A DNA stretch of 64,000 nt from Pseudoroseicyclus_A sp041714655 (GTDB lineage Bacteria > Pseudomonadota > Alphaproteobacteria > Rhodobacterales > Rhodobacteraceae): contig NZ_CP168219.1 in NCBI RefSeq assembly GCF_041714655.1, forward strand, positions 3,348,001 through 3,412,000, given 5' to 3'. The notes under the pieces were generated by a model, which saw nothing but the letters and a program-made list of their open reading frames with translations, was not told where the DNA came from and did no database searches. A program made the position numbers and the translations under genes. Below are positions 1-8,238 of this stretch, one piece after another. Position 1 is the first letter of the stretch. Each line of letters starts with the position of its first letter.

Positions 1-693
1 GCCGGTGCCGGAGAGCACGACGCGGACGGTGCGCAGGAGCAGCTTGATGTCCGTGACCAGCGACAGCGAGCGGAAGTAGGCGCCGTCCCAGTCGGCCCGC
101 TCGCGGAAGCTCGTCTCGTTGCGGGGGCTGGTCTGCCAGAGCCCGGTGATGCCGGGCCGGAGCGCGTAATATTCGCGGCCCGGGTAGAGCTCCTTCTGCG
201 CCGTCAGCATCGGGCGCGGGCCGACGAGCGACATGTCGCCCTTCAGCACGTTGAGGAACTGCGGCAGCTCGTCGAGCGAGGTCTTGCGGATCAGCCGGCC
301 GAGCGGCGTGATGCGCGGATCATCGGTCAGCTTCTGGCGCTCTTCCCACTCGTCGCGGGCGGCGGCGCTGGTCGCCAGCAGTTCGACGAGCATCCGGTCG
401 GCGTCGGGCGCCATGGAGCGGAGCTTGTACATGCGGAAGGTGCGGCCGTTCTTGCCGATGCGCTCCTGCGCATAGAAGACCGGCCCGCCGTCGCGGCGGA
501 TGGCCACGGCGAGAAGGGCGATGACGAGAAGGACGGGCGGCAGCGCAATGAGCGTCAGAACGATGTCGACCCCGCGCTTGAAGGCGTTGTGGTAGATGCG
601 GCGATGAAGATCCCAGGCGAGGGCCTGCGGCGCGACGGGAAGGGTCTGGGGGGTCTGGGTGCCGGTGTACTCCGGCTGAAACACATCACTCAA
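1..693 (-). CDS. Undecaprenyl-phosphate sugar-1-phosphate transferase (3' end cut off)
   Basis: This is a bacterial sugar transferase (PF02397, ExoY/WbaP catalytic core). The family transfers a sugar-1-phosphate from a nucleotide sugar to undecaprenyl phosphate at the inner face of the cytoplasmic membrane, the priming step of exopolysaccharide or capsule synthesis. One hydrophobic anchor lies at about residues 38-62. It is followed by the family motifs KLRSM, DELPQFLNVLKGDMSLVGPRP and RPGITGLWQ. The best start is a TTG at 693 with GGAGG seven bases upstream; a GTG three codons later is the alternative. The visible 231 residues end in VVLSGTG, close to the usual C-terminus, so only a few residues are missing. 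It could prime the polysaccharide made by the 18-31 kb cluster, but that is inference. Confidence 0.9.
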   Translation of the reverse strand, partial: MSDVFQPEYTGTQTPQTLPVAPQALAWDLHRRIYHNAFKRGVDIVLTLIALPPVLLVIALLAVAIRRDGGPVFYAQERIGKNGRTFRMYKLRSMAPDADRMLVELLATSAAARDEWEERQKLTDDPRITPLGRLIRKTSLDELPQFLNVLKGDMSLVGPRPMLTAQKELYPGREYYALRPGITGLWQTSPRNETSFRERADWDGAYFRSLSLVTDIKLLLRTVRVVLSGTG

Positions 694-1226
694 GTCGATC
701 CCTCCCAGGGACGCCCGCAGCGGGCACAGGTCTTCCGGGCGCCCGCGCCGGGGGGCGGCGGGCGGTGTCTTCGCATGTCGATCGGCTGTGGTGCCGCTCC
801 CGATGCGACCGTCGCCCGAGGGGCTCCGGTTGTCGCAGATGGCGGCCGCGGGATTTGGCAGCTCGCGGCCACCGCCACGACCTCACCAAAGCACTTGTTC
901 GGATTTGTCGTCAATTAGAGGAAAATTTTGAGAGGGGTTTAAGGAGCTTGCCCGAGCCCCCCTCCCGGCCCTGCCCTGCAAGGCTCCGTGGCGCCCATGC
1001 CACGCGTTATCGCCCGATGCGCGACAAACCGGCGCGGTCCGGCGAGATTTGGCGCCCCGAGGGCGACAATGGGGCCGGATTTCGCCCTTGGCGGGGCCTC
1101 GGCGGGGCTTGGCCGATCCTCTTAACTTTTTGCCGGCGGGACCGAATATTGCCCGCCCGGCGCGAACAATGCGAGGTCAAGCTGTGGATTGTTGGGGAAA
1201 AATCCGCGGCATTTGATTCGTGAGTC
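694..1226. other. Intergenic region, no gene seen
   Basis: These 533 bases hold no reading frame with family resemblance. They lie upstream of the sugar transferase and downstream of the RibD-like reductase. An AT-richer patch near 895-945 could hold the transferase promoter, but I cannot define convincing -35 and -10 boxes. Confidence 0.5.
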
Positions 1227-1775
1227 TCAGGGTTTCGCCTGCGGCCCCGCATCAAAGCTGTGGAGCAGCTCGACCACCCCGCCCGGCCAGAGCCGGTGAC
1301 CGGAGAGCACCGCCGGGCGCGGCAGGCCCTCCATCGAGAAGAGCGGCACCCCGGCGCCGAGCACCACCGGCAGGACGAAGAGCCTGAGCTCGTCGAGCAT
1401 CCCCGCCTGCAGCGCCGCCCCGAGCGTCTGCCCGCCGCCCACGACCCAGACCGTCCCGTAATCCTGCCGCCGGAGCTGCCGGCCGAGACCGGGGAAATCG
1501 GGCAGGACCGGCAGGATCATCTCGCGCTTGGGGTCGAGCATGCGGGAGGTGATCACATAGGCCGGCACGCCGCGCCAGGGCCAGGGGCCGGCCTCGCGAA
1601 GCCCGTCATGCGTGCGCCGCCCCATGACGACCGCATCGGCGGCGCCGTGAAAGGCCGCATAGCCGCGGTCGCCTTCCTCACCGCCGCCGTGATCGGCCAG
1701 CCAGGAGGTGCCGCCGTCCGCATCGGCAATGCGCCCGTCGAGCGACATGGAGATATAGGCGACGAAGCGCGTCAT
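1227..1775 (-). CDS. Dihydrofolate reductase-family (RibD C-terminal-like) protein
   Basis: This 182-residue protein has the fold signature of the RibD C-terminal/DHFR-like reductases (PF01872). It starts with RFVAYISMSLDGRIAD, continues with a VVMGRRTHDGL segment near residue 50 and has the NADPH-binding VWVVGGGQTLGAAL motif near residue 110. The ending, with LPVVLGAGVPLF, is also typical. Stand-alone members are NADPH-dependent reductases of unknown substrate, so riboflavin synthesis is not implied. The ATG at 1775 has GGGAGG well placed upstream. It lies 74 bases downstream of the manganese importer operon on the same strand, without sign of a shared function. Confidence 0.85.
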   Translation of the reverse strand: MTRFVAYISMSLDGRIADADGGTSWLADHGGGEEGDRGYAAFHGAADAVVMGRRTHDGLREAGPWPWRGVPAYVITSRMLDPKREMILPVLPDFPGLGRQLRRQDYGTVWVVGGGQTLGAALQAGMLDELRLFVLPVVLGAGVPLFSMEGLPRPAVLSGHRLWPGGVVELLHSFDAGPQAKP

Positions 1776-1849
1776 CGGGCCTCCCGGCTTGCGCCGCCGC
1801 TCCTAGAGCCTCTCGCGGGGGAATGCCAGACGTTGGGTCAAGCGGGGGC

Positions 1850-2782
1850 TCACCCCGCCTCCGGCGCCGCCCCCGCCCGGTGCCGGCGCGGCCCGAAGAC
1901 CGCGGCGAGCGCCAGGGCGAGGCCCGAGAGCGTCGCGATCATCCCGGCGGCGGAGACGGCGTCGCTGCCGCCGAGCCAGATCGGCCCGTAACCGGCGACG
2001 ACATAACCCAGAAGCGCCGAGGCCAGCGCGATGAGGGCGGAGAGACCCACCTGAACCGCCAGATTGTCGGTCAGGAGCCGCGCGGCGGCGGGCGGGCAGA
2101 TGAACATGGCGATGACGATGATCGAGCCCACGGCATCGAAGGCCGCGACGGCGGCCATGGCGGCCACGGCGACAAGGCCGAGGCCGATCAGCGTCACCGG
2201 CAGGCCCAGCGTTCGCGCAAAGCCCTCGTCGAAGGTCGAAAGCTTCAGCGGCCGCCAGAAGACCAGCGTCAGCACGGTGACCAGCGCGGCGGCCAGCGCC
2301 ATCCGCCCGAGCTCCGGCGGCAGGGCGGCGAGCGCGGCGGGATCGAGGAGTGAGCCCCAGCCATCCGCCGCGAACCAGATGAGGCTCTCCAGATTGCCCA
2401 TCAGCGCGTGCTCGACGTCGAGATGCACCGACGAGGTGTCGGTGCGCTCGAGAAGGAGCACGCCCGCGGCGAAGAGCGTCGTGAAGACCACGCCCATCGC
2501 GGCGCCGGGCTCGATATTGCCGAGCCGCCGGATCGCCTCGATGAGCCCGGTGGCGAGTAGCGCCGCGCCGGCGGCGCCAAGCAGCATGGGGACGGCGGCA
2601 ATGGTCCCCGTCAGCAGGAAGGCGACGACGATGCCGGGCAGCACGACATGGCTGATGGCATCGCCGATTAGCGCCTGGCGGCGGAGGATCAGGAAGTTGC
2701 CCGGCAGCGCGCAGGCCACGGCCGCGAGCGCGCCGATCAGCATTGGCGTCAGCGAGAGCTGCACGAATTCGGCGCCCATCAT
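1850..2782 (-). CDS. sitD: Manganese/iron ABC importer permease SitD-like
   Basis: This is an ABC-3 family permease of the metal importers (PF00950), 310 residues with eight or so hydrophobic segments. The N-terminal RRQALIGDAISHVVLPGIV segment near residue 35 and the KLSTFDEGFARTLGLP segment are typical. The ATG at 2782 overlaps the TGA of the upstream permease as ATGA, which fixes the start and indicates translational coupling; ATG 2779 is an alternative. It is the fourth gene of a sitA-sitB-sitC-sitD order. The pair of permeases would form the membrane channel of a Mn(II)/Fe(II) importer. A zinc importer of the same family cannot be excluded from this protein alone. Confidence 0.85.
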   Translation of the reverse strand: MMGAEFVQLSLTPMLIGALAAVACALPGNFLILRRQALIGDAISHVVLPGIVVAFLLTGTIAAVPMLLGAAGAALLATGLIEAIRRLGNIEPGAAMGVVFTTLFAAGVLLLERTDTSSVHLDVEHALMGNLESLIWFAADGWGSLLDPAALAALPPELGRMALAAALVTVLTLVFWRPLKLSTFDEGFARTLGLPVTLIGLGLVAVAAMAAVAAFDAVGSIIVIAMFICPPAAARLLTDNLAVQVGLSALIALASALLGYVVAGYGPIWLGGSDAVSAAGMIATLSGLALALAAVFGPRRHRAGAAPEAG

Positions 2783-3705
2783 GCCGCCTCCTCCAGAAGC
2801 CGCGCCCGCATCCGCCGCCGCCGGACGAGCGCCGCCACGATCCCCCGCGCCGGGGCGCAGACGAGCGATACCGTGAAGGCCGCCGCCGCGACGAGCACGA
2901 TCAGCGGCCCCGTCGGCAGGTCGGGGGCGGAGGCGGAGAGCGCCGCGCCGAGATAGCCCGAGGCGGCGCCGATCCCGGCGGAGGCCCAAAGGACGCCGCC
3001 CACCCGCTCGCTCCAGAGCCGGGCGGTGACGGCGGGCAGGATGAGAAGCGCCACGATCAGGATCAGCCCGACGAGCTTGAGGCCGGTGACGGTGACGACC
3101 AGCACGATGCCCATCAGCGCCCGGTCCACACGGGCGACATGCATGCCGCTGGCCGCGGCATAGCCCGGGTCGAACGCCACCAGCGCCAGCGGCCGGCGAA
3201 GGAGCCAGACCGCCGCCACCGCCAGCGCCCCGCCCGCCGCGATGACCAGCGCGTCGGAGCGCAGCATCCCGGCGGTGGAGCCGAGGAGGAAGCTCTCGAG
3301 CCCCGCCTGCCGGCCCCGCTCCATCGTCTGGATGACGGTGAGCAGCACCACGCCCAGCCCGAAGAAGGAGGAGAGGATCGCGCCGATCGCCGCATCCTCC
3401 CCCAGCCGCGTGTGGCGCGTCAGCCAGTCTGCCGCGAAGAGCCCGACCCCCGCCGACAGCGCCGCCCCGGCCATCAGCCCGGCGAGCGCCCGCCCGTCGC
3501 CGCCCAGCGCCACCATGGCCATGAAGGCCAGCGCGATGCCGGGCAGCGTCGCATGGGCCAGCGCGTCGGAGGACAGGCTCCGCCGGCGGAGGTAGAGGAA
3601 GGCGCCCGCCGCCCCGGCCGCGAAGCCGAGGAGCGCCGCGCCCAGCGCCACCAGCGCGGCATTGTAGCCGGCCTGAAGGGTCAGCGCGGCGAGAAGCGGG
3701 CTCAC
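2779..3705 (-). CDS. sitC: Manganese/iron ABC importer permease SitC-like
   Basis: This is the first of two ABC-3 family (PF00950) permeases, 308 residues and mostly hydrophobic. It carries the family segment RRRSLSSDALAHATLPGIAL near residue 42 and a conserved LVAFDPGYAAASGM segment near 185. Its start overlaps the ATPase stop codon and its stop overlaps the next permease start, so ATPase and both permeases form one translationally coupled unit. Two different permeases in one operon is the arrangement of SitABCD, in contrast with the single permease of ZnuABC. The basic C-terminal tail is likely cytoplasmic. Confidence 0.87.
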   Translation of the reverse strand: MSPLLAALTLQAGYNAALVALGAALLGFAAGAAGAFLYLRRRSLSSDALAHATLPGIALAFMAMVALGGDGRALAGLMAGAALSAGVGLFAADWLTRHTRLGEDAAIGAILSSFFGLGVVLLTVIQTMERGRQAGLESFLLGSTAGMLRSDALVIAAGGALAVAAVWLLRRPLALVAFDPGYAAASGMHVARVDRALMGIVLVVTVTGLKLVGLILIVALLILPAVTARLWSERVGGVLWASAGIGAASGYLGAALSASAPDLPTGPLIVLVAAAAFTVSLVCAPARGIVAALVRRRRMRARLLEEAA

Positions 3706-4457
3706 GATGCGGCCCTGAGGCCGAGCTGGCCGATATGGCCGCCCGCGAGCCTGCCGCCATAGGTCTCCTGCAGCGCGGTGCCGGTGAAGGCCTCCGCCAC
3801 CGGCCCGGCGGCGATGACGCGGCCGGAAAGGAGGAGCACATCGTCGAAATAGACGGGCACGGTGGAAAGGTCGTGGTGCACGGCGACGACGGCGCGGCCC
3901 TCGGCCTTCAGCCCCTTCAGCACCTCGATGATCGCCCGCTCCGTCGCCGCATCAACGCCGGCGAAGGGCTCGTCGAGCAGGTAGAGCTCCGCCTCCTGCG
4001 CCAGTGCCCGGGCGAGGAACACCCGCTGCTGCTGCCCGCCGGAGAGCTGGCCGATTTGGCGCGAGGCCAGCGCCTCGATGCCGACCCGGGCGAGGCAGGC
4101 CTCCGCCCGGGCGCGCTCGGCGCGGGTGATCCGGCCGAGGAGCCCGAGCTGCCGGTAGCGGCCCATCAGCACCACGTCGCGCACGCTGGCGGGGAAGTCC
4201 CAGTCGACGCTGGCGCGCTGGGGGACATAGGCGATGCGGTGGCGGGAAGCCTTGAGCGGCGCGCCGAAGATCCGCACCTCGCCGGCGAGCGGCGGCACGA
4301 TGCCGAGCGCCGCCTTCAGCAGCGTCGACTTGCCGGCACCGTTCGGCCCGACGATGGCGGCCATGGCGCCCTCGCGGAAGCTGGCGTTCACCCCGGTGAT
4401 CGCCGGCGCAGCGCCATAGGCGACGGTGAGGCCCCGGATCTCCATCGCGGCGCTCAT
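3702..4457 (-). CDS. sitB: Manganese/iron ABC importer ATPase SitB-like
   Basis: This 251-residue ABC ATPase energises metal import. Walker A is GPNGAGKS at residues 37-44, the signature is LSGGQQQR near 139, Walker B is LYLLDEPFAGVD near 160, and the switch histidine is in AVHHD. The VPQRASVDWDFPASVRDVVLMG segment after the Q-loop is characteristic of the Mn/Zn/Fe importer subfamily (SitB/MntB/ZnuC). The start overlaps the end of the binding-protein gene by four bases. Confidence 0.92.
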   Translation of the reverse strand: MSAAMEIRGLTVAYGAAPAITGVNASFREGAMAAIVGPNGAGKSTLLKAALGIVPPLAGEVRIFGAPLKASRHRIAYVPQRASVDWDFPASVRDVVLMGRYRQLGLLGRITRAERARAEACLARVGIEALASRQIGQLSGGQQQRVFLARALAQEAELYLLDEPFAGVDAATERAIIEVLKGLKAEGRAVVAVHHDLSTVPVYFDDVLLLSGRVIAAGPVAEAFTGTALQETYGGRLAGGHIGQLGLRAAS

Positions 4458-5413
4458 GCGAGCCGCCCCAGCCGGCCTTCCGCCGGCGCCGTGCCGCCGA
4501 GGGCGCGGGCGATGGTGGTGACGTTGTGGTCGATCATGCCGAGCCAGGAGCCCTCGTAGCTGCCCGCCGCCCCCATCGCGTCGGAATAGAGCTCGCCGCC
4601 GATCGCCACCTCATGCCCCCGCGCCGCCGCGCCCTCGATCAGGGCGCGGATGTTGCGGTCGGAGACGGAGCTCTCGACGAAGACCGCCGTGACGCGGCGG
4701 CTGACGATCAGCTCCACCAGCTCGGCGATCCGCGCGAGGCCGGCCTCGCTCTCGGTGGAGATGCCCTGGATGCCCTGCACCTCGATCCCGTAGGCCCGGC
4801 CGAAATAGCGGAAGGCGTCATGGGCGGTGACGAGGATGCGCCGGCCCTCGGGGATCGTGGCGATGGCCTCGGCCGCATAGGAATCGAGCGCCTGCGCCTC
4901 GGCGAGATAGGCCTCGCCTGCGGCGGCGATGGCGGGGGCAGCATCGGGGCGGGCCGCGGCGAGGGCCTCGGCGATGGCGGCGATGGGGATCTGCCAGAGG
5001 CCGGGATCCATCCAGACATGGGGGTCGAACTTGTCGGCATAGGTCTCGTGGGCAAGAAGCCGCTCCGCCGGGATCGCCTCGCCGACCCTGAGGAGCGGCG
5101 TGCGCGCGCCGACGGTGGCGAAGAACTCCTCCATCTGCGCCTCGAGATAGAGGCCGTGGATGAGCACCAGATCCGCCCGGCCGACGGCGACGATGTCGGT
5201 CCGCGTGGCGCGGTAGGAATGCGGGTCGACCCCCGGCCCCATCAGCGCATGGACGCTGGCCGCCCCGCCGCCGAGCACCGCCGCCGCATCGCCGATCATC
5301 CCGGTCGTGGCGACGACGGAGAGGGGGGATTGCGCGCGGGCGGGGAGCGGGAGGGTGGCGGCGGCGGCGGCGGCAGTTGAGGTGGCGAGGAACGAGCGGC
5401 GAGTGAGGGGCAT
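4454..5413 (-). CDS. sitA: Manganese-type metal-binding protein of ABC importer (SitA-like)
   Basis: This periplasmic solute-binding protein belongs to the ZnuA/TroA/PsaA cluster (PF01297). The first 27 residues form a signal peptide with an RRSFL start that could be Tat-type. Likely ligands are His65 (GVDPHSY), His132 (FDPHVWMDP), a glutamate in ISTESEAGLARI near 200 and an aspartate in LYSDAMG near 275. A glutamate at the third position is the Mn-type set; zinc-type ZnuA has a histidine there and usually a His-rich loop, which is absent here. It leads the operon sitABCD. A Mur/Fur-like operator lies about 50 bases upstream of the ATG, suggesting repression by manganese or iron. Confidence 0.88.
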   Translation of the reverse strand: MPLTRRSFLATSTAAAAAATLPLPARAQSPLSVVATTGMIGDAAAVLGGGAASVHALMGPGVDPHSYRATRTDIVAVGRADLVLIHGLYLEAQMEEFFATVGARTPLLRVGEAIPAERLLAHETYADKFDPHVWMDPGLWQIPIAAIAEALAAARPDAAPAIAAAGEAYLAEAQALDSYAAEAIATIPEGRRILVTAHDAFRYFGRAYGIEVQGIQGISTESEAGLARIAELVELIVSRRVTAVFVESSVSDRNIRALIEGAAARGHEVAIGGELYSDAMGAAGSYEGSWLGMIDHNVTTIARALGGTAPAEGRLGRLA

Positions 5414-5465
5414 GTGAGTCTCCGGGGGCTGAATGGCAAGCTAGCGGCGGCGCGGCCATTGTCAA

Positions 5466-5486
5466 TGCACATGAGAACCATTTGCA
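5466..5486 (-). promoter_or_regulatory. Mur/Fur-like operator and promoter of sitABCD
   Basis: The palindrome TGCACATG-N5-CATTTGCA resembles the manganese uptake regulator (Mur) boxes described upstream of sitABCD and mntH in alphaproteobacteria. On the minus strand TTGCAA (-35-like, 5482-5487) and GACAAT (-10-like) are 18 bases apart, so the operator would lie across the promoter. Recognition is by eye. Confidence 0.65.
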
Positions 5487-5558
5487 AGTTTAGCGAAAGG
5501 ACGAGGCCGGGGGGCCGGCCCGTGCCGGGCCGGGTGGAGGCTCTGCCTCCACACCTCT

Positions 5559-5593
5559 GAGGTATTTTTGGCCAGATGAAAGGGGGATCCGGG
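5559..5593 (+). repeat. Intergenic repeat B, copy 1
   Basis: A hairpin (tggaggctctgcctcca) is followed by CACACC, GAGG and then ggtatttttggccagatgaa at 5561-5580 and a GGGGGATCCGG tail. The same arrangement recurs at 10412-10443 after another GC hairpin. Both lie in non-coding DNA beside gene ends. Confidence 0.75.
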
Positions 5594-5656
5594 AGGTCGC
5601 TTCCGCGTTCTTCGCCGTCTTCCATTCGGCTGAGGGAGGACGGGACGGCTCCCCTC

Positions 5657-5728
5657 CCCCATCTTTGCTCCCGGGGCATCCTCGGGGGGAGTCGCGCCTT
5701 TGGCGCGACGGGGGGCAGACAGCCCCCC
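5657..5728 (+). repeat. Intergenic repeat C, copy 1
   Basis: The block begins with ctttgctcccggggcatcct, then has a small hairpin around GTCGCGCCTTTGGCGCGAC and ends with the hairpin ggggggcagacagcccccc. A near-identical block with a shortened inner hairpin occurs at 54543-54610. The function is unknown; a transcript-end structure is plausible. Confidence 0.75.
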
Positions 5729-5848
5729 GGCTCCCCGCCCGCCGCCAGTCCCGCCGCCCCGGTGGGTCCCGAATTGCGAGGCGCCCCGGCAACGGGGCGA
5801 TGAGTGGCAGCCGTTGACCCTGAGGGAGGCGCGGCCCTATGGAATGCC

Positions 5849-6400
5849 ATGAACACCCCCGCGCATATGGCGCTCAGCCTCGCCGTTCTCGGCCGCTCCC
5901 GGCCGGGCCGGCTCTGGTGGGTGATCCTCGCGGGCGCGCTCCTGCCCGATCTCGCCTATTTCATCCGCCATCTGGCGCCGGGCTTCGACGGGCCGCTCGA
6001 CCTCGCCGCGGACATCTTCAATTCCGCGCCGCTCTACGCGGCGCTCCTGGCGGTCGGGCTTCTCTCACGCCTCCCCTGGCTCACGCTCCTCACCGCCTCG
6101 GCGCTCCTGCACATCGCCTTCGACCTGCCGCTCCATGCCGGGGACGCCCACAGCCATTTCTGGCCGTTCACCGATTGGGCCTTCGAGAGCCCGTTCTCCT
6201 TCTGGGACGAGCGCCACTACGGGCGGCTCTTCGGCTCGCTCGAGGGCGTACTCTTCGCCCTCGCCTTCCTCGCCATCTGGCGGCGGCTGGAGACGGGGTG
6301 GCAACGGGCGCTCGCGCTCTTCGGGGCGCTGATCTACGTCGCCACCTTCGTGCATTTCGTCGGCCATGCCTGGGCCGGGGCTCATTGGGCGATCTGGTGA
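5849..6400 (+). CDS. Small membrane protein resembling YdjM/PF04307 membrane-bound hydrolases
   Basis: This 183-residue protein begins MNTPAHMALSLAVLG, a signature of a widespread membrane family related to LexA-binding YdjM-type putative metal-dependent hydrolases. Several hydrophobic helices are visible, and a polar cluster with DLPLHAGDAHSHFWPFTDW near residue 92 holds His and Asp residues that could bind metal. I chose ATG 5849 because the family begins at this MNTPAH motif; a longer form from GTG 5804 is possible but adds an unconserved stretch. Homologues are often mislabelled as cobalamin genes. No function is established. Confidence 0.75.
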   Translation: MNTPAHMALSLAVLGRSRPGRLWWVILAGALLPDLAYFIRHLAPGFDGPLDLAADIFNSAPLYAALLAVGLLSRLPWLTLLTASALLHIAFDLPLHAGDAHSHFWPFTDWAFESPFSFWDERHYGRLFGSLEGVLFALAFLAIWRRLETGWQRALALFGALIYVATFVHFVGHAWAGAHWAIW

Positions 6401-6401
6401 G

Positions 6402-7298
6402 TTAGCGCAAAGCCTCGGCGAAGAAGTCGTAGACGAAGCGCAGCCGGCGCGAGTTGTGGATGTCGCGATGCGCGACGAGCCAGACGGGGTAGGCGACGGG
6501 CTCCAGCGCCTCCAGTGCCCGCGCGACGCGCGGTTCGGCATCGCCGATGCCGCAATCGATGACGCCGAGGCCGAGCCCCTGCTTCACCATCTCCCACATC
6601 ACCAGCATGTTGTCCGTCCGGTAGGGGAAGTTCGCCGGGCCGAGCCCGACGCCCTGCCGGTTGAGCAGCGAGGCCAGCAGCTCCGGCTCGCCGATGGCGA
6701 CATAGGGCGCGCGGGCGAGGTCGTGCGGCGTGGCGACGGGGCCGAGGCTCTCCAGCAGCGCCCGCGCTCCGTAGAGCCGCGCCGTGGCATCGCGGATCTT
6801 GCGGGCGACAAGGTCGGGCTCCGTCGGGCGGACGTTGCGGATGGCGATATCCGCCTCGCGGCTGAGAAGGTCCGACACCCCCATCGTCGCCACCAGCTCG
6901 ATCTCGATGCGCGGCTCGGCGGCGTGGAGCCGGGCGAGGATCGGCGGCAGCACCAGCCCCGCATAGACCTCGCTGACCGAGATCGTCACGCGCCCCTCCA
7001 TGCCGGCGTTCTGGCCATAGGCCGCCATCGACAGGCGGCTCGCGGCGGCCCCCATCTCGCGCGCATGGGCGATGAGCGCATGGCCGGCGGGGGTGAGGCG
7101 GAGCCCCCGGCCCACCCGCTCGAAGAGCACGACGCCGAGCTCCTCCTCCAGCGCGTCGACCTGCCGGCCTAGGGTCGGCTGGGCGAGGCCGAGCGCCCGG
7201 GCGGCGGCGGAGAGGGACCCCTCCTCCGCCGTCACGAGGAAGGCGCGCACGCGCGTCCAGTCAAAGCCGATGTTCCGCCAATCCATGCGGATATGCAT
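6402..7298 (-). CDS. LysR-family transcriptional regulator
   Basis: This is a 298-residue LysR regulator. The N-terminal helix-turn-helix is at about residues 20-50 (EEGSLSAAARALGLAQPTLGRQVDALEEELG), followed by a substrate-binding effector domain. The ATG at 7286 (MDWRNIGFDW) is an alternative start four codons in. It is divergent from the DUF4386/quinone-reductase gene pair with a 160-base gap, so it probably controls that pair and itself; the inducer is unknown. Confidence 0.9.
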   Translation of the reverse strand: MHIRMDWRNIGFDWTRVRAFLVTAEEGSLSAAARALGLAQPTLGRQVDALEEELGVVLFERVGRGLRLTPAGHALIAHAREMGAAASRLSMAAYGQNAGMEGRVTISVSEVYAGLVLPPILARLHAAEPRIEIELVATMGVSDLLSREADIAIRNVRPTEPDLVARKIRDATARLYGARALLESLGPVATPHDLARAPYVAIGEPELLASLLNRQGVGLGPANFPYRTDNMLVMWEMVKQGLGLGVIDCGIGDAEPRVARALEALEPVAYPVWLVAHRDIHNSRRLRFVYDFFAEALR

Positions 7299-7458
7299 AG
7301 CACGGCAACGTAATGCGTCAATTTCATTGAGGTCCCGGCTCCGCTACACCCTCCACAGCGCCGGTAAGGCGCCCCAGTCACCAGAGAGCCGCCCCGCCCG
7401 GGGGACCGACCGGAGGCCCCTCCGGCGCCGCCCCCGGCTTGCCCGAAGGAGCCCACCC

Positions 7459-8181
7459 ATGATCGCCCCCCTCTTCACCCTCGCCGAGGATCCGACCTCC
7501 CGCCCCTATGCCCGCCTGACCGGCGCACTCTACCTTTCCATCGCCGTCTTCGGCGCCTTCGCCATCGGCTATGTGCCCTCGGTTGTCGTGCAGCCGGACG
7601 CGGCGGAGACGCTCGCCGCGATCCGGGAGCGGAGCCTCCTCTTCCATCTCGGGATCGGCGCCGATGCGCTGGTCATGCTGATCGAGATCGTCACGACGGC
7701 GATGCTCTTCTTCATGTTCCGCCCGGTCTCGCCCGTCCTCTCCGCCGCGGCGGCGCTGGCGCGGCTGTCGATGGTCGCCGTCATGGCGACGATGCTCTTC
7801 TTCCAGGCCGGGCTGAAGGCGCTCGCCGCCAGCGGCGGCGCGCCGGAGCTCGCCGAACTCCTCCTCGGCATGCATCACGCCGGGGTCCTCATCTGGCAGC
7901 TCTTCTTCTGGCTGCATCTCGCGCTTCTCGGCCAGCTCGTCGCCCGGTCGGAACGCTTCCCGCGGCTCCTCGGCCATGCGCTGACCCTGGGCAGCTTCGG
8001 ATACCTGCTGCACAGCCTCCATGCCTTCGCCTTCCCGGAGGCGGAGCTCCTGCAGATCACTCGCACGGCGCTGCTCGCCCTCGTCTCCTGCGCCGAGGTC
8101 GGCTTCGCGCTCTGGATGGCGATCCTCGGCCAGCGCCCTGCGCCTGCGCCCGCCGCCCGCCCGGCCGGGCTGGCCGCCTGA
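7459..8181 (+). CDS. DUF4386 family membrane protein
   Basis: This 240-residue integral membrane protein has about six hydrophobic segments. The RPYARLTGALYLSIAVFGAFA start and the later WQLFFWLHLALLGQLV segment match the DUF4386 family, whose function is not known. The ATG at 7459 has GAAGGA nine bases upstream. It is followed after 57 bases by an NAD(P)H-dependent oxidoreductase on the same strand, and the two probably form an operon controlled by the divergent LysR regulator. Confidence 0.85.
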   Translation: MIAPLFTLAEDPTSRPYARLTGALYLSIAVFGAFAIGYVPSVVVQPDAAETLAAIRERSLLFHLGIGADALVMLIEIVTTAMLFFMFRPVSPVLSAAAALARLSMVAVMATMLFFQAGLKALAASGGAPELAELLLGMHHAGVLIWQLFFWLHLALLGQLVARSERFPRLLGHALTLGSFGYLLHSLHAFAFPEAELLQITRTALLALVSCAEVGFALWMAILGQRPAPAPAARPAGLAA

Positions 8182-8238
8182 CCTCCCCCGGGGCGCCCGC
8201 CCCCGGGCGCCCCTCCCCCTGCGCAAAGGACATCCCCC

